This document shows positions 17,973-27,308 of a stretch of 64,000 bases of DNA, piece by piece (position 1 is the first letter of the stretch; every line of letters starts with the position of its first letter). A model generated the notes under the pieces. The model saw only the letters and a program-made list of their open reading frames with translations, did no database searches and was not told the DNA's origin. The translations under genes and the position numbers were made by a program. Source of the DNA: Bacteroidales bacterium (GTDB taxonomy: Bacteria; Bacteroidota; Bacteroidia; Bacteroidales; GCA-2748055); contig JAOZUK010000001.1 in the NCBI GenBank assembly GCA_029938715.1, forward strand, positions 1 through 64,000, written 5' to 3'.

Positions 17973-18440
17973 TTATGGATTGGTTCTTTCAATTCTTACT
18001 CCCAGGTCTGTTACCGGAAGTTCCGGATTTCTCATTCCCTGTTCAAGGGTGAATGTATATACACCGGGGGTGCTAAATTGAGTCTGTTTTCTGTAGAGAA
18101 GCTGTAGCTCTCTCAGGTTTCCGGATCCCCTTCCAGTCCAGTTGCCATCCGGGGCAGCAAGTATCAGATTGACCGTATCCTTCAGAAGCTGACCGGTGGG
18201 TCCCTTCACATGAACAAACATATAGAGGTTGCTCAAGGGGTATTCCACTGTATGCCTCACTTGCAGGTAGATGTTATGAAGCGACGTAGTATCGGTAATC
18301 TCCACTTTGAATTCCCGGGCATCCACCCATCCCCACTGACCATTCTCAATGTGAATATACTGATCATAGACCATGTCTGGATCACAGGATACAGCTGCCA
18401 GGAAAAGGATCAGGAGAAGAGATTTAGCTAGCTTATTCAT
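17973..18440 (-). CDS. gldH: Gliding-motility lipoprotein GldH
   Basis: A 155-residue lipoprotein with lipobox AVSC (Cys19), followed by DPDMVYDQYIHIENGQW, which is characteristic of GldH. The rest is a compact beta domain (HTVEYPLSNLYMFVHV and GNWTGRGSGNLRELQLLY). GldH is required for gliding in Flavobacterium and is widespread in Bacteroidota, including non-gliders. It overlaps ricT by 4 bp (ATGA), so it is translationally coupled to a gene not otherwise linked to motility. Confidence 0.9.
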   Translation of the reverse strand: MNKLAKSLLLILFLAAVSCDPDMVYDQYIHIENGQWGWVDAREFKVEITDTTSLHNIYLQVRHTVEYPLSNLYMFVHVKGPTGQLLKDTVNLILAAPDGNWTGRGSGNLRELQLLYRKQTQFSTPGVYTFTLEQGMRNPELPVTDLGVRIERTNP

Positions 18441-19594
18441 GACCGGTTGTGATGTCCTCTGGGGGGTCTGTGTTTTTTCTTTTTCTTTTTGGGTCGCCTC
18501 TCTTTCTCAAAGCGAGTCAGACTTCCCTGTCCAGCGCCATTGGTGTACTCCAGGCGATCGGGCTTGATTACAACATTTACTTCCACCAATTCATCGGGCA
18601 CTATTTCCCTTGAATTCATTTGCTGAATTTCTTTGACACGCTCCACCGGCACCGGCACAAGTGCCTGAGCTGCTGACCCTGAGAACCCGTACCACATGAT
18701 CCCCCGGTATACATCGGTTTTCAGGTGATAGGCATCTCCCTGGTTGGTTTTCAGAAGTTTGGTTGTATCCGGGAACTGCTTACGGGCATCCTCATACCCG
18801 GCCAGCTCATAATTAAGGCAGCACTTCAATTTACCACATTGACCTGCCAGCTTTTGAGGATTCAGAGCTACTTCCTGTACCCTTGCCGAATTGGTGCTCA
18901 CTGAAACAAAGTTGGTAACAAAGGTGGAACAGCATAGCTCCCTGCCACAGGTTCCAATGCCACCGATTTTACCCGCTTCCTGCCTGGCTCCGATCTGCTT
19001 CATCTCAATCCGGATCCGAAATGTCTCGGCCAGGACCTTGATTAATTCCCTGAAATCCACACGCTCATCGGCGATATAGTAGAAGATTGCCTTTGTATTG
19101 TCGCCCTGATACTCCACATCCCCAATCTTCATATTCAATCCCAGGTCACTGGCTAACTTCCGGCTTTGAAGCATGGTTTGCTCCTCAATTCGGATGGCCT
19201 CCTTCCATTTGTCGATATCCACCTGCTTGGCCTTTCTGTAGACTTTTTTCAGCTCTTCGGAATTTACAGGATGTTTAACGTGGTTCAGTTGCTTATCCAC
19301 AATTTCACCTACAAGTGAAACAATACCTATATCATGCCCCGGGGAGGCTTCTACTGCCACTATATCCCCACGTTTCAACCTGAGTCCGTTCACATTCCGG
19401 TAGAATCCCTTTCGGGTATTCTTAAACCGGATCTCCACTGCATCGGGAATATCCATATCCGACACCTCCCTCAACCAGTTAAATGCATCCAATTTGGAGC
19501 AAGAACTAAAATAGGAATCTATGCGATCCTTGTTTTCTCCGCTGATTTCAAGCTGTTTCTGGGAACAGCAACCTCTTGCCTTCAGGCTATCCAT
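18437..19594 (-). CDS. ricT: RicT/YaaT PSP1-domain protein
   Basis: A 385-residue PSP1-domain protein. The domain includes FKNTRKGFYRN, GDIVAVEASPGHDIGIVSL and the cysteine-rich GIGTCGRELCC plus GQCGKLKCCLNYE (Cys216, 221, 222, 253, 258, 259), which in Bacillus RicT ligate Fe-S clusters of the RNase Y-modulating complex. The N-terminal 35 residues add four more cysteines, and the C-terminal tail is strongly basic. No RicA or RicF partner is visible here. The start at 19594 is needed for the family N-terminus, and a -7 box ends only 4 nt upstream, so the mRNA is probably leaderless. Confidence 0.9.
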   Translation of the reverse strand: MDSLKARGCCSQKQLEISGENKDRIDSYFSSCSKLDAFNWLREVSDMDIPDAVEIRFKNTRKGFYRNVNGLRLKRGDIVAVEASPGHDIGIVSLVGEIVDKQLNHVKHPVNSEELKKVYRKAKQVDIDKWKEAIRIEEQTMLQSRKLASDLGLNMKIGDVEYQGDNTKAIFYYIADERVDFRELIKVLAETFRIRIEMKQIGARQEAGKIGGIGTCGRELCCSTFVTNFVSVSTNSARVQEVALNPQKLAGQCGKLKCCLNYELAGYEDARKQFPDTTKLLKTNQGDAYHLKTDVYRGIMWYGFSGSAAQALVPVPVERVKEIQQMNSREIVPDELVEVNVVIKPDRLEYTNGAGQGSLTRFEKERRPKKKKKKHRPPRGHHNRS

Positions 19595-19598
19595 GATG

Positions 19599-19606
19599 CA
19601 AAAATA
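19599..19606 (-). promoter_or_regulatory. -7 box directly upstream of ricT
   Basis: TATTTTTG on the minus strand matches TAnnTTTG and ends 4 nt before the ricT ATG, the same spacing as at ald. It would drive the ricT-gldH-trmB-ATL operon independently of holB. The -33 element is not clear. Confidence 0.45.
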
Positions 19607-19635
19607 GGGATTCAGATTTCCAATTCAAAACCAGA

Positions 19636-20781
19636 TCATTCCGCAGCGGCAGGCTTCTGCATTAACAACCTGATTACCCGTATAGATAAGTCCATCAGAA
19701 TGATCCTGGGATTGCCATTGGCCTCAATGTGATTGCCGGCCAACCCAAAGGCCTCCACCAGGTCGAATACATTTCCATGGTGAATAAAGGGGCTGAATTT
19801 CAACGCAAACTCCCTCTCCCTGCCCGACATATAGTTGAGGGTTCCATTCTCCATATGGAGCATAAAATTCTCCCGCAGAAGATGGAGGGAATAGTCAATA
19901 AATTGCTTTTGCCGCTCCCGGCCTATGCCTGCCCCCTGGTCTACCCAGGTATTTATCTCGATGATGTTCCTGGCGTAACAGAGCCGCATCAATCGGGTAA
20001 AAAGCTCAAAATTGTGACTTTCACTCTCATCCTGACGGAGGGTCTGCAATGCCAGACTGAAATTTCCATTGGCTCTGTTTGCCGCATCTTCAATAAGCTG
20101 CTCATCACCGGTTCCCTGCTGTTTCAATCCCTCCCTGATCTCTGTGTCGGTTAACGGAGGGACATGAAGCAGCTGGGTACGACTGAGGATGGTGGGTATG
20201 ATCCTTTCGGTATGCTCAGAAACCATCAGGATCAATGTTTTATCAGGGGGTTCTTCAATAAGCTTCAGTAATTTATTTGCCGCAGGAAGATTCATCTTCT
20301 CAGGCAACCATAGCACCATCATCCTGTAATCCGACTCATAGGGCTTAAAGCTCAGCTTTCTGATGATAGACTCGCTCTCCCTTACATTGATGATGCCCTG
20401 TTTGTTTTCGGCACCTATGGCCTCATACCAGAGGTTTTCAGTAATGTAGTGATCCGATAGAAGGGCTTCTCTCCAGTCAACAATGAAATCGTCAGTTACA
20501 GGTGGAGCTGTTATACCACCAGCTTTCAATACCGGTACCACAAAATGTAGATCGGGATGAACCAGCTTGCCAAATTTCATACAGGAGGGACAAACCCCGC
20601 AGGAATCCCCATCTCCCCGATTCCCACAGGCCAGGTACTGGACCATGGCAACAGCCAGCGCAAGTTTTCCTGTTCCAGCAGGGCCGAACAACATAAGGGC
20701 ATGTGGGGTGCGGTCATCCCGCACCATATTCAGGAGTCTCTGTTTTACCTCCCTCTGACCTATGATCTCACCAAACAACAT
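19636..20781 (-). CDS. holB: DNA polymerase III subunit delta'
   Basis: A 381-residue AAA+ clamp-loader subunit. It shows LMLFGPAGTGKLALAVAMVQ (P-loop, 33-52), a zinc-binding cysteine cluster CGNRGDGDSCGVCPSC (52-67) and the sensor/SRC-like TILSRTQLLHVPPL. It helps load the sliding clamp at the replication fork. Length fits the Bacteroidota form. It is divergent from pgk with an 87-bp spacer, and 41 bp upstream of ricT on the same strand. Confidence 0.93.
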   Translation of the reverse strand: MLFGEIIGQREVKQRLLNMVRDDRTPHALMLFGPAGTGKLALAVAMVQYLACGNRGDGDSCGVCPSCMKFGKLVHPDLHFVVPVLKAGGITAPPVTDDFIVDWREALLSDHYITENLWYEAIGAENKQGIINVRESESIIRKLSFKPYESDYRMMVLWLPEKMNLPAANKLLKLIEEPPDKTLILMVSEHTERIIPTILSRTQLLHVPPLTDTEIREGLKQQGTGDEQLIEDAANRANGNFSLALQTLRQDESESHNFELFTRLMRLCYARNIIEINTWVDQGAGIGRERQKQFIDYSLHLLRENFMLHMENGTLNYMSGREREFALKFSPFIHHGNVFDLVEAFGLAGNHIEANGNPRIILMDLSIRVIRLLMQKPAAAE

Positions 20782-20815
20782 GATCGTTAGAACTGTAAAA
20801 GTAGAATTTCTTTTT

Positions 20816-20823
20816 TACCTTTG
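20816..20823 (+). promoter_or_regulatory. -7 box upstream of pgk
   Basis: TACCTTTG matches the Bacteroidota -7 consensus and ends 45 nt before the chosen pgk start. No good -33 TTTG lies 19-22 nt upstream. Confidence 0.45.
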
Positions 20824-20868
20824 GGATTCCGAATCAGAACTGTTTACATTCATAAAAATTCTTTACAA

Positions 20869-22086
20869 ATGCAAATGATTGATAATTATAATTTTGCGGG
20901 AAAAAAAGTGATCATCAGGGTGGATTTCAATGTACCCCTGGGAGCCCAGTATGAGGTATCAGACGATACCCGCATTCGCGGGGCACTTCCTACCATTAAA
21001 AAGGTGCTTCAGGATGGGGGTTCAGCCATTTTGATGTCACACCTGGGCAGGCCTAAATCGGGACCCGAAGAAAAATTCTCATTGAAACATATAATTCCGG
21101 CTCTTACGGATCTGCTTGGAATGGAGGTCCGGTTTGCCAACGACTGTATGGGCGAAGAGGCCGTTGTAAAATCAGCTGCTCTGAAACCAGGAGAAGTGCT
21201 TCTCCTGGAAAATCTTCGTTTCTATTCAGCTGAGAACAAGATTAAAACCGATGAAGAGAAGGCCGCCACTAAAGTTTTTGCAGAGAAACTGTCCACCTAT
21301 GCCGATGTCTATGTAAATGATGCTTTCGGTACAGCTCACAGGGCACATGCCTCCACAGCTGTGATAGCTGATTACTTTGATGAGAACACGAAAATGTTTG
21401 GATTCCTTATCAATAAGGAGATTGAGGCCATGGATAAGGTGCTTTACAGTACAGAGAAACCGCTGACCGCTATCATGGGCGGAGCCAAGGTTTCCGATAA
21501 GATCCAGGTCATTGAGAACCTGCTCGACAAAGTGGATAACCTTGTAATTGGTGGTGGGATGACCTACACCTTTATCAAGGCCCGCGGAGGAGAGATAGGT
21601 AATTCGTTATGTGAAGAAGACAAACTGGATGTGGCTGCCGACCTTGTAAAAAAAGCCCGTGAGAAGGGTGTGAACCTGCTGCTTCCAGTGGATCAGGTAC
21701 TGTCCGATAAATTTGATAACGAGGCCCACACAGAGGTGGCCGACATTGATCAGGGCAAAGAGGGCTTTATGGGTCTCGATATCGGTGCCAAATCGATTAA
21801 AGCACTTACCGAGGTGATCATGAACTCTAAAATAATTCTCTGGAACGGCCCCATGGGTGTATTTGAAATGCCCAATTTCCAGAAAGGAACGGTGAGCATT
21901 GCTCAGGCAATTGCTGAATCCACGGCTAAAGGTGCCTTTAGCCTTGTGGGTGGCGGAGATTCTGTGGCTGCCGTGAATAAATTCGGTTTGGCCCACAAGG
22001 TGAGCTATGTATCCACAGGTGGAGGAGCCATGCTGGAGTATATTGAAGGTAAAGTGTTACCGGGTATCAAGGCCATTAAAGGATAG
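20869..22086 (+). CDS. pgk: Phosphoglycerate kinase
   Basis: A 405-residue glycolytic enzyme that transfers phosphate from 1,3-bisphosphoglycerate to ADP. Family motifs are [12 protein letters not shown] near the start, [50 protein letters not shown] and [11 protein letters not shown], and the nucleotide-binding [16 protein letters not shown] near the end. The start [13 protein letters not shown] (20869) is chosen because it aligns with the N-terminus I recall for Bacteroides enzymes; the frame extends 16 codons further upstream without family similarity and overlaps the promoter. Confidence 0.96.
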   Translation: MQMIDNYNFAGKKVIIRVDFNVPLGAQYEVSDDTRIRGALPTIKKVLQDGGSAILMSHLGRPKSGPEEKFSLKHIIPALTDLLGMEVRFANDCMGEEAVVKSAALKPGEVLLLENLRFYSAENKIKTDEEKAATKVFAEKLSTYADVYVNDAFGTAHRAHASTAVIADYFDENTKMFGFLINKEIEAMDKVLYSTEKPLTAIMGGAKVSDKIQVIENLLDKVDNLVIGGGMTYTFIKARGGEIGNSLCEEDKLDVAADLVKKAREKGVNLLLPVDQVLSDKFDNEAHTEVADIDQGKEGFMGLDIGAKSIKALTEVIMNSKIILWNGPMGVFEMPNFQKGTVSIAQAIAESTAKGAFSLVGGGDSVAAVNKFGLAHKVSYVSTGGGAMLEYIEGKVLPGIKAIKG

Positions 22087-22111
22087 AGGTTAACATCTGA
22101 CATATAAGCAT

Positions 22112-23101
22112 ATGGATCCTGCATTTCATCAGGCCATTTTCAAGATCAAAGATCAAAAAACCTTCAGGGATGCAGCCCTGAAGGTTTTTTTATATCAGTC
22201 CAGACAGACTCCTGTTTATGGAGAATATCTGCAAAAACTGGGAATTGACCCTGTGCAGATCTCCAGGTTGGAAGAGATTCCCTTTCTCCCGGTGGAGTTC
22301 TTTAAAACACACACTGTGCTGGGTGAGGGGAAAAAAGCAGAGATCATATTTGAAAGCAGCGGAACCACACTTCAAACTCTGGCCAAGCACTATATTGTGG
22401 ATGTTTCACTCTACAGAGAGAGCTTTTCCAGAGGATTTTCCCATATCTATGGTTCCCCGGAAAACTATTGCATAGTGGCCCTGCTTCCCTCTTACCTGCA
22501 GCGTTCGGGCTCCTCACTGGTCTATATGATGGACCACCTGATGGGCCAGTCTCAACATCCCGAAAGTGGGTTTTACCTGGATAACCTGGATGAACTTTCA
22601 ATCCTTCTTCAGAGACGAAATGACGATGGACAACCCACCCTTCTGGTGGGCGTCAGCTATGCGCTGCTTGACCTGGCAGATATAGCTCCATTAATTCTGA
22701 AGGATCACATCATCATGATGGAGACGGGAGGCATGAAAGGCAGGCGAAGAGAGATGGTCCGGGGGGAGCTGCATAAAGCCCTGAAAAAAGCTTTTGGTCT
22801 GAAAACCATACACTCCGAATATGGAATGACAGAGTTGTTGTCCCAGGCCTATTCCAGCGGTAACGGACTCTTTTATACCCCCCCCTGGATGAAGATTCTC
22901 ATTCGCGATCCCAATGATCCTTTTTCAACTGTTCAACAAGGCCAAACCGGTGGTCTGAATATCATCGACCTGGCCAACCTTTACAGTTGCTCCTTCATAG
23001 CCACAGGCGACCTGGGCAAAACATATGCAGATGGTGGTTTTGAGATCCTCGGTCGATTCGATCATTCAGACATCAGGGGATGCAACCTGATGGTCCCTTA
23101 G
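22112..23101 (+). CDS. LuxE-like acyl-protein synthetase
   Basis: A 329-residue member of the LuxE/acyl-protein synthetase group of adenylate-forming enzymes. AEIIFESSGTTLQTLAKHYI is the phosphate-binding adenylation motif (about 79-98), and HSEYGMTELLSQAYSSG is the A5-like YGMTE motif. Mammalian-type C-terminal domains are absent, as usual here. Bacteroidota carry such genes outside lux operons; the natural acyl substrate is unknown. It starts 25 bp after pgk. A perfect terminator-like hairpin lies inside codons 15-27 (see that entry), and no later in-frame Met precedes the conserved motifs. Confidence 0.8.
   Translation: MDPAFHQAIFKIKDQKTFRDAALKVFLYQSRQTPVYGEYLQKLGIDPVQISRLEEIPFLPVEFFKTHTVLGEGKKAEIIFESSGTTLQTLAKHYIVDVSLYRESFSRGFSHIYGSPENYCIVALLPSYLQRSGSSLVYMMDHLMGQSQHPESGFYLDNLDELSILLQRRNDDGQPTLLVGVSYALLDLADIAPLILKDHIIMMETGGMKGRRREMVRGELHKALKKAFGLKTIHSEYGMTELLSQAYSSGNGLFYTPPWMKILIRDPNDPFSTVQQGQTGGLNIIDLANLYSCSFIATGDLGKTYADGGFEILGRFDHSDIRGCNLMVP
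22155..22191 (+). terminator. Terminator-like hairpin inside the start of the LuxE-like gene
   Basis: CCTTCAGGG (22161-22169) and CCCTGAAGG (22176-22184) pair over 9 bp around a 6-nt loop, flanked by A6 before and T7 after, which extends the stem to 15 bp. This has all the parts of an intrinsic terminator for pgk but lies in codons 15-27 of the next gene, coding for KTFRDAALKVF, which the family conserves. Confidence 0.7.
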
Positions 23102-23115
23102 GTCTTAATATGTAA

Positions 23116-23127
23116 GCCTGAAAAGGC
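23116..23127. terminator. Small hairpin between convergent genes
   Basis: GCCT-GAAA-AGGC is a 4-bp stem with a GNRA tetraloop, between the stop of the LuxE-like gene (23101) and the stop of the next, convergent gene (23136). It is too short to be a confident terminator. Confidence 0.3.
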
Positions 23128-23135
23128 ATCTTCTC

Positions 23136-23609
23136 TTACCAGTCAAACTCCCCGATAAAAGGGATCTGCTCGGTCAGGAGAACATTGACCGCGCTGGCAA
23201 AATAGTTCTCAATTTGATAGAATTGGGCTGCTGTCTTAACGCCTGCGGCCTTTTTCATGCTTTTGTAGTACTTCTTAATCAGTTTATTCTGGGTATCTCT
23301 CACTTTCATAGCCTCACCAACCAATTCGTCGGTGGTGACATCATCAAGTTCAAGGTAAGATTTGGTGTACTTATCTAAAACTTCAATGCGTTTTTGCCCG
23401 TTGGCTTTGCGTTCCACTTCATAGTCGTCATAAAGGCTCCAGAACTCGGTGGCGGCTTCGCCTTCCAGGCTAATAAATTCAGAGACAATGGCTTTTTTCT
23501 CCATTCCAAAGATGGATTGGTAGAGTTCAATCTCCTCCTTATTCGACTGAGCAAAAGTTGTTGCGATTGCCAGTAAAAAAATTGCTGTCAGGGATAATGC
23601 TTTTTTCAT
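23136..23609 (-). CDS. Small secreted helical protein of unknown function
   Basis: A 157-residue protein with a clear Sec signal peptide (MKKALSLTAIFLLAIATTFAQ, cleaved after Ala20). The mature part is charged and almost wholly helical, without cysteines: EIELYQSIFGMEKKAIVSEF, a central EFWSLYDDYEVERK and KKYYKSMKKAAG. This resembles small periplasmic helical proteins of the Spy/CpxP general type, but I cannot assign it to that family. It lies downstream of yraN on the same strand with an 87-bp gap. Confidence 0.75.
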   Translation of the reverse strand: MKKALSLTAIFLLAIATTFAQSNKEEIELYQSIFGMEKKAIVSEFISLEGEAATEFWSLYDDYEVERKANGQKRIEVLDKYTKSYLELDDVTTDELVGEAMKVRDTQNKLIKKYYKSMKKAAGVKTAAQFYQIENYFASAVNVLLTEQIPFIGEFDW

Positions 23610-23696
23610 TTTAATTTGATTTTTAGATTATTATTCTTGTAAAAATTGATATTCTCTTAACAGAAACAACGAAACAGGAAAAATGTTTATTCCGAA

Positions 23697-24059
23697 TCAC
23701 TCTACCTCTGGCCGGAAGGCATTTTCAATATGTTCGATCTCTATCCGGCCAGCATGGTATATGACTGCAATCACATCGAATCGTGTGGGGCGATGGCTGT
23801 TGAATACCCTTATAAAACCCTCTGCTGCCCTCACAATATGCCGTTGTTTTCTCTGGTCCACAACTTCAGAGGGATGGTTGACCCGGTTGCCCACCATGGA
23901 TTTTACCTCCACAACGATCAGCAATCCCCCGAAGGTGGCCACAATATCCAGTTCTTTCTTTCCCCACCTCCAGTTTGTTCTCCAGATATGGTATCCCCTG
24001 GCCCGCAAAAAGCCCACCGCAAGTTGCTCCGCATTTCGGCCTATATCACAATGATTCAT
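23697..24059 (-). CDS. YraN/UPF0102 family nuclease-like protein
   Basis: A 120-residue protein of the UPF0102 (YraN) family, which has the fold of Holliday-junction resolvases and restriction nucleases. [19 protein letters not shown], then [24 protein letters not shown], gives the E-xn-D-xn-E-x-K active-site pattern. Its biological role is unsettled. It is divergent from metG. Confidence 0.9.
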   Translation of the reverse strand: MNHCDIGRNAEQLAVGFLRARGYHIWRTNWRWGKKELDIVATFGGLLIVVEVKSMVGNRVNHPSEVVDQRKQRHIVRAAEGFIRVFNSHRPTRFDVIAVIYHAGRIEIEHIENAFRPEVE

Positions 24060-24120
24060 CCGTGTAAGAGTTACAGGTAAATGTGTCCAACGGAGACCAA
24101 ATCAGCGTTCATTTTATCAC

Positions 24121-24128
24121 TATCTTTG
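24121..24128 (+). promoter_or_regulatory. -7 box upstream of metG
   Basis: TATCTTTG is an exact TAnnTTTG match ending 22 nt before the metG ATG. A matching -33 element was not found. Confidence 0.5.
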
Positions 24129-24150
24129 TCCGGTCCAAAATGAACTCAAC

Positions 24151-26187
24151 ATGTCAACAAAAGATTATAAAAGATACTTAATTACTTCTGCCCTGCCCTA
24201 TGCCAACGGTCCCCTTCACCTGGGCCACCTGGCTGGTGTATATGTACCCTCCGATATCTATGTGAGATACCTTCGTCAGAGGAACAGAGATGTCATATCC
24301 ATTTGCGGATCGGATGAACATGGAGTGCCCATCACGCTAAAGGCCCGGAAAGAGGGAACTACTCCGCAGGATGTGGTGGATCGTTATCACTCCATCAACA
24401 AGAAAGCCTTTGAAGATTTTGGAATCTCTTTTGATATCTACTCCAGAACCTCCAACAAGGTTCACCATGAAACAGCTTCTGAGTTTTTTACGACGCTCTA
24501 TGACAAAGGGGTTTTCATCGAAAAAACTTCTGAACAGTATTATGATGAAGAGGCCTCCACCTTTCTGGCCGACCGCTACATCACCGGCACATGTCCACAT
24601 TGTGGAAACCCTTGTGCCTATGGGGATCAGTGTGAACAATGCGGCACTTCCCTGAGCCCAGCTGATCTGGCCAATCCTGTATCCACCATCAGCGGCAGTA
24701 AACCTGTATTGAGAGAGACCAGGCACTGGTACCTGCCACTGGATCAATACGAACCCTGGTTGAAGCAGTGGATCCTTGAGGAACATAAAGAGTGGAAGCC
24801 CAATGTGTATGGCCAGTGCAAATCCTGGCTCGACCAGGGATTGCATCCCAGGGCTGTAAGCCGTGATCTGGACTGGGGAGTACCGGTCCCGGTGGAGGGG
24901 GCCGATGGAAAGGTGCTCTACGTATGGTTTGATGCTCCCATTGGCTATATTTCCGCCACCAAGGAGCTTACGCCTCAATGGGAAAAATACTGGAAGGATG
25001 AGGAGACCCGAATGATCCATTTTATCGGGAAAGACAACATTGTTTTTCATTGCATCGTATTTCCAACCATGCTCAAGGCGGAAGGGAGTTATATACTGCC
25101 CGAAAATGTGCCTGCCAACGAATTCCTGAACCTGGAAAACGACAAAATTTCCACTTCCAGAAACTGGGCTGTATGGTTACACGAATACCTGGAAGATTTT
25201 CCTGGAAAACAGGATGTGCTTCGTTATGTTCTGTGCGCAAATGCACCTGAAAACAAGGACAACGATTTTACCTGGAAGGACTTTCAAAACAGAAACAACA
25301 ATGAACTGGTAGCCATTTTGGGCAACTTTGTAAACCGGGTGCTGGTGCTGACGCATAAATACTTCCATGGGAAGGTCCCTGAAATAACAGGATTGCTTGA
25401 CCGGGACAAGGCCGTGCTTGATGAGATAAAAACCATAGCAGGGGATGTGGAACGAAGCCTGGAGGTGTTCAGGTTCAGAGAAGCCATTAAAACGGCCATG
25501 GACCTGGCCAGGTTGGGAAATAAATACCTGGCCGACACCGAACCCTGGAAATTGATTAAAACAGATTCGGAACGGGTGAAAACCATCCTGAATGTGGCAC
25601 TTCAGATCACCACCAACCTAACCCTTCTGCTGGATCCCTTCTTACCCTTCTCTATGAAAACACTCAGGGGTATTCTGCAGTTTGATCAGACCTCCTGGGA
25701 CCTGATTGGATCGCCGGATCTGTTGGAAGCCGGACATACCATAGAGAAGGCCTCCCTGCTTTTTGAAAAGATTGAAGATGAACAGGTCCAGGCACAGCTT
25801 GACAAACTCATGAGAACCAAAAAGGAGAATGAAGAGCCTGCAGAGGTGGCTCTCCAAAAAGAGGAGATCTCCTTCGACGATTTCTCCCGCATGGACCTCA
25901 GGACAGGAACCATTCTTGAAGCTGAAAAGGTACCCAAAACAAAGAAGCTAATCAAAATGCAGGTGGACCTGGGTTTTGAAATACGTACCATCGTTTCGGG
26001 AATCGCTGAACATTACCGGCCGGAGGCATTACCGGGAAAAAAAGTGTGTGTTCTGGCCAACCTGTCACCCAGAAAAATTAAGGGCATTGAATCGCAGGGG
26101 ATGATCTTGCTGTCCGAGAATCCGGAAGGTACTTTGCACTTTGTGGAGCCTGCCGCTGATGCAATCAACGGCTCTGAGATCAATTAA
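24151..26187 (+). CDS. metG: Methionyl-tRNA synthetase
   Basis: A 678-residue class I aminoacyl-tRNA synthetase charging tRNA-Met. The HIGH-type motif is [12 protein letters not shown] (residues 19-30), the KMSKS-type loop is KISTSRNW, and a zinc-binding insert has [18 protein letters not shown] (about 149-166). After the anticodon-binding helices comes a C-terminal EMAP-II-like tRNA-binding domain (about 580-678: [26 protein letters not shown]), which promotes dimerisation. The length is that of the long, E. coli-like form. Confidence 0.97.
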   Translation: MSTKDYKRYLITSALPYANGPLHLGHLAGVYVPSDIYVRYLRQRNRDVISICGSDEHGVPITLKARKEGTTPQDVVDRYHSINKKAFEDFGISFDIYSRTSNKVHHETASEFFTTLYDKGVFIEKTSEQYYDEEASTFLADRYITGTCPHCGNPCAYGDQCEQCGTSLSPADLANPVSTISGSKPVLRETRHWYLPLDQYEPWLKQWILEEHKEWKPNVYGQCKSWLDQGLHPRAVSRDLDWGVPVPVEGADGKVLYVWFDAPIGYISATKELTPQWEKYWKDEETRMIHFIGKDNIVFHCIVFPTMLKAEGSYILPENVPANEFLNLENDKISTSRNWAVWLHEYLEDFPGKQDVLRYVLCANAPENKDNDFTWKDFQNRNNNELVAILGNFVNRVLVLTHKYFHGKVPEITGLLDRDKAVLDEIKTIAGDVERSLEVFRFREAIKTAMDLARLGNKYLADTEPWKLIKTDSERVKTILNVALQITTNLTLLLDPFLPFSMKTLRGILQFDQTSWDLIGSPDLLEAGHTIEKASLLFEKIEDEQVQAQLDKLMRTKKENEEPAEVALQKEEISFDDFSRMDLRTGTILEAEKVPKTKKLIKMQVDLGFEIRTIVSGIAEHYRPEALPGKKVCVLANLSPRKIKGIESQGMILLSENPEGTLHFVEPAADAINGSEIN

Positions 26188-26189
26188 TT

Positions 26190-27200
26190 CTAATTGGATA
26201 GGACCCAGCAGGATTTGAGTCCGGGCTCTGACTTAATCTCGGAAAGAACCCTCTCTGCCTCTGCTACTGTGGCATATGAAGCCACACTAACCCTGTACAT
26301 CCTGTTCTCAGTAATAAGTACTTCGGACTTGTAACCTCTTGCCTTCAGCTGATCCTGCATTTCACTGGCATTTTTCAGATGTTTGAAGCTGCCGGCAATA
26401 ATGTAATAATTGGGTGTCGCATCCACAGATTCGCCCTGAACCTCCTGAGATTCCGGGGATTCCGGGGATTCCGGGGCTGCTACCTCGGCTGCATTGTCTT
26501 TTTCCTCCCGGAGCTGCTCATTTTGCTGAATCGTCTCAATGGGAGGGCTCTTCTTCTGAATCCGGGACTCTTTGGTTGGATTTCCTTTGCGACCGATGGG
26601 AATAAAAATCAATACCGCAAGGATAACAATCAAGGTGCCTGCCGTAATATAGATGGCCCTCCATCTTGTGATGTGCCTGCCGGTTCTCCCGTAAGGTTGT
26701 GGCTCAGGTGCTCTAACAGGTGCGTGGGGGGGGGCCTTTACAGAAACATCTACCTCTCTGTTCTCCTCTTCCGGGGGCAACTCCTCCAGCTCCAGCAGAT
26801 CAAGTGATTCCAGTCCATAATGATCTGGTTCCAGCACCCATTCCGAAACCGCCTGGAAGTGAACTTTTCCATCATCATCCTTCAGAAAGGTTCCTGTTTC
26901 ATGAACCAGATAGGGTTCTCCCTTGTCCAGTGCAAATTTAATGGCATCGATCAACTCCAGCACTTTCTGGTCGGCCGCCTCCTGCTGTATTCCCTCTCCA
27001 TATAACATGGTTGCTGCCAGCAATCCATCATCCTTGCTATATCCAGAATCAAACTTTACAGTTAAACCAGGTGGATTGATCTTACCCCCTGTTTGAGAAA
27101 CTTCCCCTTTTACTTCTTTCACTTCGAGATTACCAAAACCAGGAAAAACTACGCGTTTGCTGTCGTTCAGTAGTTGCCTTATATATTTCCCAATGATCAT
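26190..27200 (-). CDS. HU/CCDC81-like and SPOR domain membrane protein
   Basis: A 336-residue envelope protein. The N-terminus (MIIGKYIRQLLNDSKRVVFP) matches the HU-CCDC81-SPOR arrangement known in Bacteroidota. There is one transmembrane helix (182-202), a Pro/Glu/Ser-rich linker with a PES repeat (243-250), and a C-terminal SPOR domain (263-336: YYIIAGSFKHLKNASEMQDQ and YRVSVASYATVAEAERVL) that binds peptidoglycan stripped of stem peptides. It likely acts at the division site or cell wall. It is convergent with metG, with 2 bp between the stop codons. Confidence 0.88.
   Translation of the reverse strand: MIIGKYIRQLLNDSKRVVFPGFGNLEVKEVKGEVSQTGGKINPPGLTVKFDSGYSKDDGLLAATMLYGEGIQQEAADQKVLELIDAIKFALDKGEPYLVHETGTFLKDDDGKVHFQAVSEWVLEPDHYGLESLDLLELEELPPEEENREVDVSVKAPPHAPVRAPEPQPYGRTGRHITRWRAIYITAGTLIVILAVLIFIPIGRKGNPTKESRIQKKSPPIETIQQNEQLREEKDNAAEVAAPESPESPESQEVQGESVDATPNYYIIAGSFKHLKNASEMQDQLKARGYKSEVLITENRMYRVSVASYATVAEAERVLSEIKSEPGLKSCWVLSN
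26450..26476. repeat. Three tandem 9-bp repeats in the SPOR gene linker
   Basis: ATTCCGGGG occurs three times in a row (26450, 26459, 26468). It encodes the Pro-Glu-Ser repeats of the linker, and a 9-bp unit keeps the frame, so copy number may vary between strains without breaking the gene. Confidence 0.85.
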
Positions 27201-27276
27201 CGCTGGTCAAATGTGACGTAAAAGTAGTCAGTCAGCTGAGGAATTCAAAACGAAGTTATCAACCCGCAATTTTTAC

Positions 27277-27284
27277 TATCTTCG
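27277..27284 (+). promoter_or_regulatory. -7-like box upstream of the nucleotide-sugar operon
   Basis: TATCTTCG differs from TAnnTTTG by one base and ends 24 nt before the first gene of the cluster. No -33 match is obvious. Confidence 0.35.
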
Positions 27285-27308
27285 TACACTGTTGCTGCAA
27301 AAAAAAAC

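Noticed and set aside
22190-22390. Small antisense gene opposite the LuxE-like gene
   Set aside because: Only a frame shadow, with no start signal or family resemblance.
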